DNA of 64,000 bases from Paraphysomonas bandaiensis (lineage: Eukaryota > Chrysophyceae): assembly GCA_965644295.1 (NCBI GenBank), contig CBFFRP010000258.1, positions 1 to 64,000 on the forward strand. The letters are read 5' to 3'. The first letter of the stretch is position 1; each line of letters begins with the position of its first letter. The position numbers were made by a program, and so were the translations under genes. The notes beneath the pieces are model-generated. The model saw only the letters and a list, made by a program, of their open reading frames with translations. It did not search any database and was not told the DNA's origin. This document shows, piece by piece, positions 1 through 10,613 of this stretch.

Positions 1-270
1 ACGTAAAAATTATTTTGAATAGAATAAATTATTTTGATAAATTATTTTGATAAATTATTTTGAAAAAATATTTTGAATAGAATAAATTATTTTGAAAAAA
101 TATTTTGAATAGAATAAATTATTTTGAAAAAATATTTTGAATAGAATAAATTATTTTGAAAAAATATTTTGAATAGAATAAATATTTTTGATAAATTATT
201 TTGAAAAAATATTTTGAATAGAATAAATATTTTTGATAAATTATTTTGAAAAAATATTTTGAATAGAAAC
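1..270. repeat. AT-rich tandem repeat array, about 32-bp period
   Basis: The first 270 bases are repeats of a roughly 32-bp unit combining 'aaattattttgaaaaaat' with 'attttgaatagaat'. Some units are shortened. There are no unique spacers and no coding potential. It looks like satellite or minisatellite DNA, and the window edge cuts it. Confidence 0.85.
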
Positions 271-411
271 TGGCATTATGGCACTGGATTTTTATAACAT
301 AACCATCACTGTTACAACACCACCATCATCATCATCACCATCACTGTTACAACACCACCATCATCATCACCACCACAACTGGCATTATGGCACTGGCTTT
401 TTATAACATAA
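269..411. repeat. CAT/CAC microsatellite between two 34-bp direct repeats
   Basis: An imperfect (cac/cat)n tract at about 303-377, itself containing the block 'ccatcactgttacaacacc' twice, lies between two near-identical copies of a 34-bp sequence starting 'actggcattatggcactgg' (269-302 and 378-411). The two copies differ by one base. This suggests slippage or a segment duplication. Confidence 0.8.
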
Positions 412-2701
412 ACTATATAATAAATTTTATTTTATAACTTTTTCTAATTTTCATAAAAGCCAAAATGCCAGAAAGCCAAAAAGCCAAAACTATATTTTTA
501 TTTTATTATAAGATAATTATTTAATATTATATAAAGTAATTAATTTTTATTTAAAGTATAGTATTATTAATATAATTATATAGGCCATAATAATTATATT
601 TAAAGAGAAAAGGAAAGAGTAATAAAACGAAGTTTTATTACGATACGAGAGCCCTTCTGGCTCAGGAAGAATGCCTAAGCGGCTTAGAGCGACCCCTCGG
701 CCCTCCGCCTCTCTGTGTGTATATATAATATGTGCTATATAATAATTTAAAATAAATTAAAGCTTTTTCTTAATTCTTTTTTTCACAGATGTGGCCTTTT
801 TGTTTATCTTCTTGGCTACCTCCTTACGCTTGTTCTCTGCGTGCTTTGTTACGTCTTGTTTAGCTTTGTTTACTGTTGCTCTCAAAGCTTTATTAATCAG
901 TTTGTTTACTTGGGCTTGATTCTTCGGCATATATAATAAGTGTATATATTTTTTTACAGGATAATAGGGAGTAAAATACGGCATGTCTATATATAGTGTT
1001 AAACAGGTCTGTTGTTCCGTCTATCTGTTGTAATTGTTCGGTGTTTAAGTCAGGGTTGGTTGATTGTTTGGTTAATAGGGTCGGTTGATCGTTTGGTATA
1101 AAGGGTCGGTTGATCGCTGGGGTTAATATGTATAGTATTATTTTATTTTGATTGCATTTTTTTTGACATTTTTGTTGAAAATATTTATTTCTGATATTTA
1201 TTTTTTAGAAAAAAGTTTTTTTTTAAGAAAAATGTTGTAAAAAATGTAGTGTATACTGTTGCAAAATTTGTGAAAATAACATTTTTTTTGCATTTTTTAT
1301 TGTGAAAGGTGACACGACATTTTTTATGTAAAAAAGTGTATAAAAAAATGTAATGTACAATATTGGAAGCACTTGTACGTGATACACAGCGATACCATAG
1401 GGGTAAGGGTCAGTATAAATTAATAGTTTTTATGGTCACGGTTAACACGGCTAGGGTCGAAGACCCCCCCCCCCTCTCTCTGTGTGTGTGTAATAATGTG
1501 CAATAGTGAAATCCACTCATAGCTGTAACGGGTGAGTATAGTTTCAAGAAAGTAAATTCAGCTACTGATTACTGATGTGTGACTATGTATGATATTGGAG
1601 TGATGTGAACATATTATAAGCAAATGTTTCTGTGAACAGATGATAACCACTAGAAGTTACATAAATATATTGTGAAGTGTTGAAATTGATCATTATAATT
1701 CTTACTGGAAAGTACATTGTTTGAAACAAAACAAGGTTAAGGTATACGTGAAGAGCAAGGTTAACTTCAGTGTAATATCCAACTCTAATACGCCTATCTT
1801 GGTAGTTCTTAGCCTTTTGTTGTAGTTATTCTGCTATTTCTAACTATTTGTGTACAATATCAGTTTACATGGAAATTATTTTAACAACAATCGCCTTAGA
1901 ATCTAATATTTTCACTTCATTCAACATATTACGACGCCATTCGATACATCTACTTTTACCAACACAACTTGGTGAAATCACTTTATCAGGTTCCATCATC
2001 ACAACTTTTACTGCAGTGTAAATTCTAGACTGTAGTGTAGTATCATTGGATGTAACGGTTGCAACTAGACCTCTGTCTTGGGAGGGGGTCACGCTCTGCT
2101 CATCCAGTATTGTATTTCTCGATGCCCCATCTGGCGTGAGATAGGCCCACGGCCTTCTGAAGTAAATAATAGTCCATCATACCAACGCATTACTCAAGAT
2201 GCTCTACCTCATCTTTAGTTCCTCTTGATATGATCATCTACTGGGGAGTAGAACCTTCATCATTCCCTTACCATTATACGGTTCATATACTGCAGACAAT
2301 AACAGGTCTGTTCTTATCCTTTTGATAAATAAACAACTTCATTTCAAGCGTTTCAACTCACAGGTGTGTATGAACACATGAAGAGATCTCTCCTCTTTAA
2401 TTGAAGTGAGCAGACAACGAGAATTCATTCTGTTTTCTAGTTAAGTAAGCAAGAACTCACTCCATATAAAGTACAGGCAGTGTCAGGCCGTATCATCAAC
2501 TGTATCGGAACACGTGAAATACGACTTTGGAATACGGGCTGTACTCTGCACCACATACTGCAGGAATATGTTCAGCAGTGTACAGTAGTGTGCTGTATAT
2601 ACAGAGCAGTGGAGAGTTGCGATGCATGGTATGCTCAGTTGATGAGAGAGTTCCATACAGAAACAGAGACATAGAAAGCTCATAGTACCACTATATCAAG
2701 T
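412..2701. other. Intergenic, AT-rich; no gene recognised
   Basis: Very AT-rich sequence with homopolymer runs (1140-1340), a short GT-rich tandem tract built on 'gggtcggttgatcg' (about 1052-1122) and a C8/(CT)n/(GT)n simple repeat at 1464-1492. A minus-strand ATG frame at 757-984 would encode 75 residues that are strongly lysine-rich at the C-terminus. I recognise no family and low-complexity AT DNA gives such frames by chance. A minus frame at 1865-2092 has no ATG start. The last 300 bases before 2702 presumably hold the START gene promoter. Confidence 0.5.
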
Positions 2702-3774
2702 ATGAATAAATATATCCTGAGAGCAGCTGTTTCAGTAATCATCGCCCCCGCCTCTATAGTATTCTGTGACTCGAATCATAGAGAAAAGTCCTTAGAAGAT
2801 AATATCTTACAGGTAGCTGGAAGACTCAAGTCAGGGATCGATGCCAATAATTTACTGTGTCGTCCTAATAAAGATGGTGTTGAAATATGTACTCTGAAGC
2901 GAGCAAGTTATCATAAGAGTGGGTTCCCGCATTTTCGTGTGGCTCGGGCGCGTATTCATGCCCCTTTAGAAGAGGTTTATATATATGTCAGCGTGATATG
3001 TTTATTAACGTATAGTAGGTGTCATCTCTGTGGCAGAGTCAAGGAGCACGAAAGAATTGGGACAGTAATTACTGTGACGATAGTCAAGTCGTAAAGGAAT
3101 ATAACAGTGAAACTTCACTAGCATATATACGCGGCAGACCGGGTTATGTTATTCCTGCTCGTGACTATGCTTTCCACATATGCCGAGTACCTGGGGGGAT
3201 AGTTGGGCTAAATGACTTTATGAGTGTTGCATTTATTAATGTGGATGCAGCCAATGCGGTACCAACTTGTGGTACAGCGTGGGCAGTCCGCGGTAACATG
3301 AATAGCATTCTTCTTCTCCGCCCTGTTAATGCAGAGATAACTGATGTAACATATATTGTTGAGTGTTCAGTAAATGGGTGGATATTTCCATTTGTAGCGG
3401 AATATTTTGCTGATACTATCGTAAAAACTTTAACCAACATGAAGAAGGAATTGGAAGCTGATGAAAATTCTGAAGAAGCCACGGCTTCAATCGAAGAAGC
3501 CGCACGCCTTAGATTCCAGCGTCACCTTGCCCAGAAAGAAGAAAACAAGGCAACAACGATTGTCAATGATATTACTTCGAACCCTGAAGATCTTCAAGAA
3601 ACTTTAGCCATTTTGCAGCGGCGATTGAAGGAGATTCAAGCATCGAAACGCACTGATGGCATCGACCTGTCTCGTCTTGAAGATCGTGTCAAAAAGGATA
3701 TTGCTCACATTACTCATAGGCTTCAGCAGCATCGCAACTCTAAATCAAACTACGAATCAAGTAGCTGGAAGTAA
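2702..3774 (+). CDS. START-domain lipid-binding protein
   Basis: Two exons (2702-2974 and 3019-3774) joined by a 44-nt phase-0 GT-AG intron give 341 residues. The START (StAR-related lipid transfer) fold is seen from about residue 30 to 200: helix 'APLEEV', then 'GARKNWD', 'VVKEYN', the conserved 'GRPGYVIPARDYAF' strand-loop, and a C-terminal amphipathic helix 'FPFVAEYFADTIVKTL'. START domains bind sterols, phospholipids or ceramide in a hydrophobic tunnel; the ligand cannot be told here. Residues 1-25 are hydrophobic ('VSVIIAPASIVFCD') and could be a signal or anchor. The last ~120 residues are charged and predicted to be helical or coiled-coil. The intron is supported because splicing restores the 'EEV..LW....RKNWD' spacing of the fold. 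The start is the first ATG of the open frame. Confidence 0.8.
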
Positions 3775-3994
3775 GTCGGGTAACATTCGATTGCAGCGAT
3801 AGACCCTAACGTTGCCGCTTTTTAGTTGCTGATGCTTGTATTATTTCGTACGCCTGTAGCACCATGCATTTTCACATTTTGTCAAAGTTTCATGTGAAGT
3901 TCGTGATTAAATAAGAAGAGTGTGTAGAAGTGATGTACTGTATTTGTTTCGCATTGGATTATTTGGAGTTTGTGAGTACTGGAAAATGGAAATA

Positions 3995-4175
3995 TTATCG
4001 TACCTGTTGAGTTTTGCTGCTTGAGAGTTGAGAGCAATTAAACGCTGTAGTTCTTAAGTATCTTAAGTATGACTATCTAAGATTGTATGGAAAATGGAAT
4101 TGATTAGTAGTTGAGACAACTGAATTTGGCAATTGACAGTGATTGACAAGTGATATTGGTCATAAGCTTATTTTA
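3995..4175 (-). repeat. Dispersed repeat family R1, inverted fragment of the upstream module
   Basis: Read on the minus strand, this segment matches the module seen on the plus strand at about 39405-39655 and 4715-4960. The shared blocks are 'gaactacagcgtttaattgctct', 'atacaatcttagat' and 'caatatcacttgtcaatcac'. With the plus copy starting near 4715 it forms a pair of inverted arms about 0.8 kb apart. Confidence 0.7.
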
Positions 4176-4714
4176 AGTTACTATATGTTTCTAACTTAAA
4201 ATCTCAGAATAGAGTGAAATCTTGTTCATCTATGTCATTTTCTCTCCTTGCAAGCAGCATTTTGTATAGAATTATGTTAAGAGGTTGAATTCAATATTAT
4301 GTAGTCACCGTATATACACCTTTGTTCGGGAACTGTGAACAATATCTTCTTTTTTTTATATTCTACAAGTTTGTTTCACATATTCATAATTATTCTACTG
4401 TTGCAAATTACGTACTAACACACTAGCAACAAGCAGAGATCAACAAGCGAAATCATTTGGCACAAAGAGACTACCAATTATATATGCATCCGACACACGG
4501 AAGATGCTAACCAAATCTTGACACAAATACACTATTCGACAAATTCGTAGGTTTCATCATATACTAAAACTTACGCTGTAATATAAGTGTGATAAACAGT
4601 ATGCACTATCTAGTATGCTGTGTGCTGTGTTAGATAACGACATAATTTATACTTGAACTTAGTAAGAAAGCTTTGATAAAAACTTTAAGCAGAACAATTA
4701 TATGAGATATCTTC

Positions 4715-5405
4715 AACTCATGTTATCTCTACTACACCAATCACTTATACTACGATCTTACGTCGTCTTTTTATGTTGTACCTTTTGTAAAGTCAATATA
4801 TTTCAGTTTCACTACTACAATGGCTATCATATCATTGGTTCTCATAATACGGTTAGCTACTTCTGTATTCTTTGAGTAACGGTTATAATTCAAATTTCAA
4901 ATATCTTAGAAACTACAGCGTTTAATTGCTCACAAACAGCAAAACTCAACATGCTGCGTAAACTCATATATTCGTCATATTGAAAGTCTTATTATTAGCA
5001 GTAAGGTTAAAAACCTGCACCAACTTAGTAGCTAGATGAATGCTAGACAAACTAGTTAGACCTCTACCTGTAACTAATTAGTACACACTTCCGCTCTGAG
5101 TTCTTAAGGTGAACATCCCGGATGCTTGACTTCAGCAAGCAGCCCAATACCCCGGTTACCCTTCAGGTGGGCCCATTCCCGCTTGCCTGTTTATTCGTCA
5201 GGGCCCAAAGACGTCTACACAAGTAAAACTTATTGGTGTCCCTTGTACCACACAAGCATTCGGCTATGAGTGGGCAGAAGAATATCTGCTGACTATGTTT
5301 GCGGCTTACGTTAGTTTCCCAGAGAAAATCTCTCCGGTACTTATCCCCCAGAACACCACGAAAAGGTGCGAGTCCGACTTTGTTGAGGGCATAGAGTCGT
5401 CATTT
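4715..5405 (+). repeat. Dispersed repeat family R1, longest contiguous copy
   Basis: Contains every block of the family in order: 'tatctctacta..caatcac', 'gttagctacttctgtattc', 'actacagcgtttaattgct', 'aatgctagacaaactagtta', 'gatgcttgacttcagcaagc', 'gcctgtttattcgtcagggc', 'cattcggctatgagtgggca', 'ttatcccccaga', and 'gcgagtccgactttgttgag'. Partial copies lie near 13.9, 15.1, 39.4, 40.2, 43.6, 55.0 and 55.4 kb in both orientations. The copy at 13.9-15.2 kb surrounds the C-terminal part of a reverse transcriptase, so these short copies are probably non-autonomous or deleted relatives of that retroelement. No open frame is present. Confidence 0.8.
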
Positions 5406-5624
5406 CGTGTTAAGTATGGAGTATGGTTATGACGTAATAGAGTCTCTAGTATTGATCAAAAGCTCGCAAATACACTAACATGAAAGATGAATCCATGCAC
5501 TAAGCAATTAGGTATGGCCGTGTAAAAATATCATATTAGCGTATATTACTACTTCTACATATGCAACAAAAATATGTACAAATCATACTACAGACAATGA
5601 TGACCCACTGTGAGTCCCAGTACC

Positions 5625-8600
5625 CTATTTGAGTTTTTGTGCCACTGGTTCCAGTGTAACAGAAGCCGCATACTGTTCATCTTCAGTGCGATACCTTGCA
5701 GGTGACTTTAAAACATCGATAACGTATGAGTTAGAAGTAAAGTGGTATGGAGTTCCTTGATAGGAATGCAGTTCCACCAACTTGGAAGCCAACGACGACA
5801 TTTTCGTAACGTTAACAATGCCCTTTGAAACAAAATTGGGCAGCTGCTGAATATAAATGATGTCTTTAAGATACAAACCCATGTACGGTAAACAGGGTGG
5901 CTGAATAGTCGTCCTTTTTAGAAACTGTCTGAACGCAATAAATCCGGACTTCGACGAAAATAGCGCCTTAAGTTCACTATGTCTTGTTGTTGCACTGGAT
6001 TTCAGCTGGTCCCATGCTTTTCGGAGTCTATACACGCTGGTAGACTCTAGTACTGTCAATACCTGAAACATTCCGTTGTAGTTACGAATACGCTCCATCC
6101 AGGTAGACATCTCGAGAAGGAAGGCGATCTTTTTGCTCGCCTCTCCTGTATCAGGACTACCGACAACCTGAGATATCATCCAATCCATCCAGTGAATCTG
6201 AAATGCCTGGAGTTCCTTCAAGTTTGCGTACGTCTCTTGCTTTGAGTCGATGAGCTCGGTGCGTTTCACGCGGCAGAACAAATTATGCTCCAAAAGAGTA
6301 ACTTGTTCAGCAACCTCAACGGGTTCGAGATCAAGAATATTAAACTCTATCGCAACCGAACCATTTCCTATATGGACCGCAACTGACGAGCGGCGTTCTC
6401 TAACATCTACAATCTCCGGTTGTTCAGACTCTCCGAATCCAAATGACATACTGGTAAACAGAACAGTGCCTCTTTTACGAGGAGGTGCTGTCGATTTAGT
6501 GGATACCCTTTTGGACATAACAGAGTTTTTCCGCTGAGCACACCTATCACGGGCGACAACCAGTACTGACTGCTTGCGTAGAGCAGCGCGGGGGGGGGCT
6601 CTAAATTCATCGCTGTCCTCAACCACCATATCTGGTAATGGCGTGTTGAACTGGGAGTCTTCGAATTTCAAAAAAGGTGCAAAACTATTCGGGTCAAACT
6701 CGTTTTCGACTAAGTCCCCACTCTTCAGCATGACTTCTTCCAAAAATTTTCCCATGGCAGCCTTCAGACTACTATCCCGTTCAAAGTCATCCTCATAGAA
6801 ATCCACACACCATATCGTCAATAACTGGAGACATCCTCGAAGAGAAGCAACATTGCAATCAACATCTGTATTCTGGTCAGGATCAACAGTGCTTGACGCA
6901 CGATTCACTGTAACAGTAGATTGGGAAGAGCTTCGTTCACTGGTTTCGCTCAATGCTGAAAGGTAGGTATTAAAACTTAAACATTTATCAAAAGGTTACA
7001 TACCAAGTGATGAGTTCTGCCTCTTAGGAGAGGTAGGAAAGTCGATAACTCCTTCCACGCTAGCTTGCTTCTCAACAGACTTCATAGTGTGAAATATCGA
7101 GGGTAGGCTCTCGTGGTGCTTTCTGGCACTGCTTAAGGAGTGAATCGAGCCTCTGGTACCGTCGTCGATATCGATGGACCCTACTTCACTGTCGTTGACT
7201 GACAGCTCTTTGTGAAGCTCTTTTATTTGACTCAGAGATTGGGATTTCCTAGAGTCATTCCCGGAGATTTTATAGTTGGAATTTCCGTGAGCAAAGGTGT
7301 ATAATGCACCAGCAAATACTTCACAAAACGTATTCTTACACGTTTCAAGCAAGTGTTGGACAGATGATATCGGAGATGTTGAGGCCATATCTTGGAAGTG
7401 AACATGGAGTTCCATGAAGGCTTTTCTTCTCATCATGCGATGTCCGGGCTTACACACCAGCTCGATAGATGATACACTGAAAGCCTCCTGAGGGACAGCA
7501 GGAGAAAATATCATTTCATTTTCGGATGGAAGTGGTCCCAATATTGGGTCACCAGATAGACCGTTATCCGACAAACGAATTCTCCAGTTAGATTCGTTGT
7601 TGTACTCCCTAAATACCACTACGTCACATAATTGTATGTAGCGCCTTCCACAGAGAGCAACTATTCGGTCGTGAAACATCTCCAACCCACATACGGCGGA
7701 AAGACTACTTATAAATCTATCTAATATCGTATCAATGTTATCGGCCACAACCCGCCCAAGCACAACACTGCGAAACATAACATTTCCCGAGCACTCCAAA
7801 CGGATATATGAGTCTACACCCTTGACAAATGTCAAAGGTCCCTCTAACCCCCTATTTTTCTCTGCCTCTATGTTATTCCCGGCAGCGGCAATCGATGAAA
7901 TGCGGAAAGATAGATGTTTGGGCTGTACCGGTGGGATCAGATCTGTATTGCTCATACCCACATTGTCAGAATCAGCATTCAGCTTTTCCATATACTCCGC
8001 CTCCATGAGGCGGAGTTGAAGATATATCTGCTTCGGATCCATTAGAAATATACCAAGAGAATACACCCAACTGTTGACAATACTCACGACTTCCTCATGC
8101 ATAGAGTGGAGCATGTAGAACCTCAGGCGTATCAGGAGGAGAAGAGTTGTGGGCTCCATATACAGTCTGTACGTCGCCAACAGGTTGTTTGCCTGATGCG
8201 TCGTAAAATATGGAAATGTGATGATACGCGATACAAGAGCCCAAGGAGTAGCGGTGGCCACTGAGTAAGTTCCAAGTGACTTCGAGTACGAAAAAGTGAT
8301 ATCGCGGCAATTCTGTTCCACAGGAACACTCTTAATTACCCTCTGCACAGCCCCACTGGAACGAAGTGTTTGAAGGCAGTCTGAATAAAGTACTCTCCAC
8401 TTGTTCTTATCACTGAGTTTGCTTATGTGTATCCCTTGTGCCTCGAGTTGAGCAGTAAAGGAAGTATACTCTCGAGAGAAGTCGCCCAGATTATTCGAGT
8501 CGTCAGTGTGGTCTGCATGGCTCTCATCAGATGGAGAGGCATCCTCCAAAGGGTCCGAATTCAAAATCTCCAAATTTCGCTCTGCTACCTCGTACGCCGT

Positions 8601-9952
8601 GTGGCCTTTATGGTCAACCGCATTGACATCAGCGCCACTACTCAAAAGTACCGTTAGAGCCGCCGCATTCCCCGCCGCTGAAATACATATAAAAAGTTTT
8701 ATGAAAATTATCGGTAACTATTACCTGCGGCATAATGTATTGCCTGTCTTCCAAACGCATCTCTAATTTTAGGGTACGACCCGCGTGCCAGCAAGAGTGC
8801 AACAATCTCTTTGGATATTGTCGGCTGCTTCGTCACTGCAGCAGCATAGCAGAGTGCAGTAGCTCCGTACACGTCCTGTATATCCGCATCGACGCCTCCA
8901 TTGAGTAGAGAGACACACCCGTAGGTAAAACCCGTCATGCAGGCGTAGTGCAGTGCTGTTCGCCGTTGATTATCACATGCCTCTATATCAGCCCCTCGGT
9001 CCATGAGTTCTCGCAGTAACTCGTCGTTTTTGGGCTGGCAAGCAAGCATTAGAGGGGTTTGTCCTCCCGACCAAGATGCCCGATTGACTCTGGCACCTGC
9101 ATCCATTAATTCAATCGCCGCTAGAAAGTCCCCCCGTCTACAGGCGGACATAAGAGGTACGATTCCCCTCTCGTCTTGCACCTCGATATCAGCACCATGC
9201 TGAAGTAGTATAGCGACAATCTCCTCATCGAATGTTATGTGCAGTGGCCGCTGGTAGGTGCGGTCCGGAATATTGACGACATCTTTGGCTGACTCTCCTT
9301 GTTGCGTCAAGAAAAGCAGTAATTGCTTGATATAATTCAGTTTGTTCGCTAGTACAGCAACATGTAACGGAGGATTTCCGATAGAGTTCCACTTATGCAA
9401 GGCCTCAATTCCCATATACTTGAAAACAGTCTCTATGCAGCTTACACTGCCACAATGCGACATAAAATGAAAGGCACTGCCCTGGTCAGAAAACTTTTCG
9501 TTCTCCAGCATCTCTTTTATATCTCGACAGTGAGTGAGGGTTTCAATAAGGATAGATTCCCTATCACAGGATATAGCGTTACGAATAATATTTAAGCGGT
9601 TGTAAGTACAAGCTTGGCCCAGTAAGGAGCAAAACTGTGCGGTTTGAGAAGAATCTTCAGTTTCAAGAACAACTTCTATCCACCGCCCTACTGAATCAAT
9701 CAAATAAACCGTGCTCGGGTGGTCATTGGCATCAAATCCAATGAGTGGAGTCAAAGTTGTTAGTGGTATACTTTTCTTTTCAGTCAAACTGCTTGAATGA
9801 AAATACAATAAGTCAGTTAAGGTAATAACAACCCAACGCTTCTTTCGTTTCTTAAAATTCGATTGATTATATATCGGAGTGAGTTCGACCTCATCTTTTG
9901 CCTTCTGTATCCACACCCAGCCTGCATACCTGTTATCAGCCGTATCATTCAT
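5625..9952 (-). CDS. PH-ankyrin-REM-RasGEF guanine nucleotide exchange factor
   Basis: Three exons (9952-8725, 8677-7004, 6955-5625) with introns of 47 and 48 nt give 1410 residues. An N-terminal PH-like domain spans about 1-115 ('AGWVWIQ', 'KKRKKRWVVITLTDLLYF', 'WIEVVLET'). At least seven ankyrin repeats follow (~125-450; 'GNPPLHVAV', 'LLQHGADIEVQDERG', 'QTPLMLAC', 'RTALHYAC', 'GHTAYEVAE'). Then come a RasGEF-N/REM module ('FPYFTTHQANNLLATYRLYM', ~600-700) and a C-terminal Cdc25-type catalytic domain ('FNILDLEPVEVAEQVTLLEH', 'MFQVLTVLES', 'PCLPYMGLYLKDI'). Such proteins load GTP on Ras or Rap GTPases. The PH domain would target membrane phosphoinositides and the ankyrins would bind partners. 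The first intron lies inside an ankyrin repeat, and splicing completes 'AIHYAAAGNAAALTVLLSSG', which supports the junction. A serine/basic linker separates REM from the catalytic domain. The GTPase substrate cannot be inferred. Confidence 0.9.
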
Positions 9953-10613
9953 AATTTGTCAGATTCAATGCATGTAAGTTTCTGTCAAATTAATTAATAC
10001 CGATATGACTTCATCACTCATTAGGAATGCTAATAAACTAAGAGGGATGGTTGTTGTTATGATGTGGATAGGAGGAGATTACACTTCATGGTTAGCGATT
10101 TTATATAAGCCTAGAAATACAACAAGTACAGCACTCTTGTGGGTTCGTGCCTAAATTTACGTACACAGAGTAGAGTGAACATACTGCTGTATGTGACATA
10201 CTGTACGTAAAATATTCAAGGAACATATAAAATCTGGATATTTTTATAAAATCTTAAAAATGTTATATAGAATGTACTCTGCTGTAGGAATTTCTACATC
10301 CTTGTCTTTCAATCATCAAAGTTCGTTTTTCCGCTGTATGAATATCTGAATATTGAGTGATTAAAAGTTAAAAAACAGCCGAAATATAGATATACTCCAT
10401 CCCGATTCAGCGGTTTTGATTGGATGTGTTCTCCTGACTTCAGTGGACTTGTGAATGGATGAGGTGTACTCTACCTCCTTATCTTCACACTGTTCACTCT
10501 CTCTAACTATTATCTGATTTCATTTAATCGAATTTATAACGGGGATATACATACGTCTTAAGAGTCTCTTTATTTCTGATTAATATTAAGTTTGGTTGTT
10601 GACCATTGACGTT
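9953..10613. other. Divergent promoter region of RasGEF and NOP14
   Basis: A 661-bp spacer between two head-to-head start codons. It contains one copy of a recurring palindrome (10284-10297, listed separately). No ORF or RNA gene is recognised. Confidence 0.6.
10284..10297. promoter_or_regulatory. Palindromic motif GTAGGAATTTCTAC (one mismatch)
   Basis: Near-perfect inverted repeat, 333 bp upstream of the RasGEF start and 317 bp upstream of the NOP14 start. Matching palindromes lie in the promoter regions at 42473, 47023 and 50590, with a half-matching site at 55977. A role as a factor-binding site is inferred from recurrence only. Confidence 0.4.

Larger units (their letters stand above)
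3775..5624. other. Intergenic between START and RasGEF 3' ends; mostly repeats
   Basis: The two flanking genes converge here. Apart from the two R1 family segments, I see only AT-rich sequence in 4176-4714 and 5406-5624, with no coding frame of note. The 3' UTRs of both genes should lie at the edges. Confidence 0.6.

Noticed and set aside
1-411. Possible CRISPR array in the repeat region at the left edge
   Set aside because: The repeats are directly tandem with no unique spacers, are AT-rich and degenerate, and sit in a eukaryotic genome. They are minisatellite and microsatellite DNA.
420-760. Very AT-rich segment considered as a mitochondrial DNA insertion
   Set aside because: No mitochondrial gene, tRNA or rRNA could be read on either strand; AT richness alone is not evidence.
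757-984. 75-residue lysine-rich minus ORF
   Set aside because: It starts with ATG but is low complexity, has no family match that I know, and A/T-rich DNA readily gives Lys/Asn-rich frames. Mentioned only in the spacer note.
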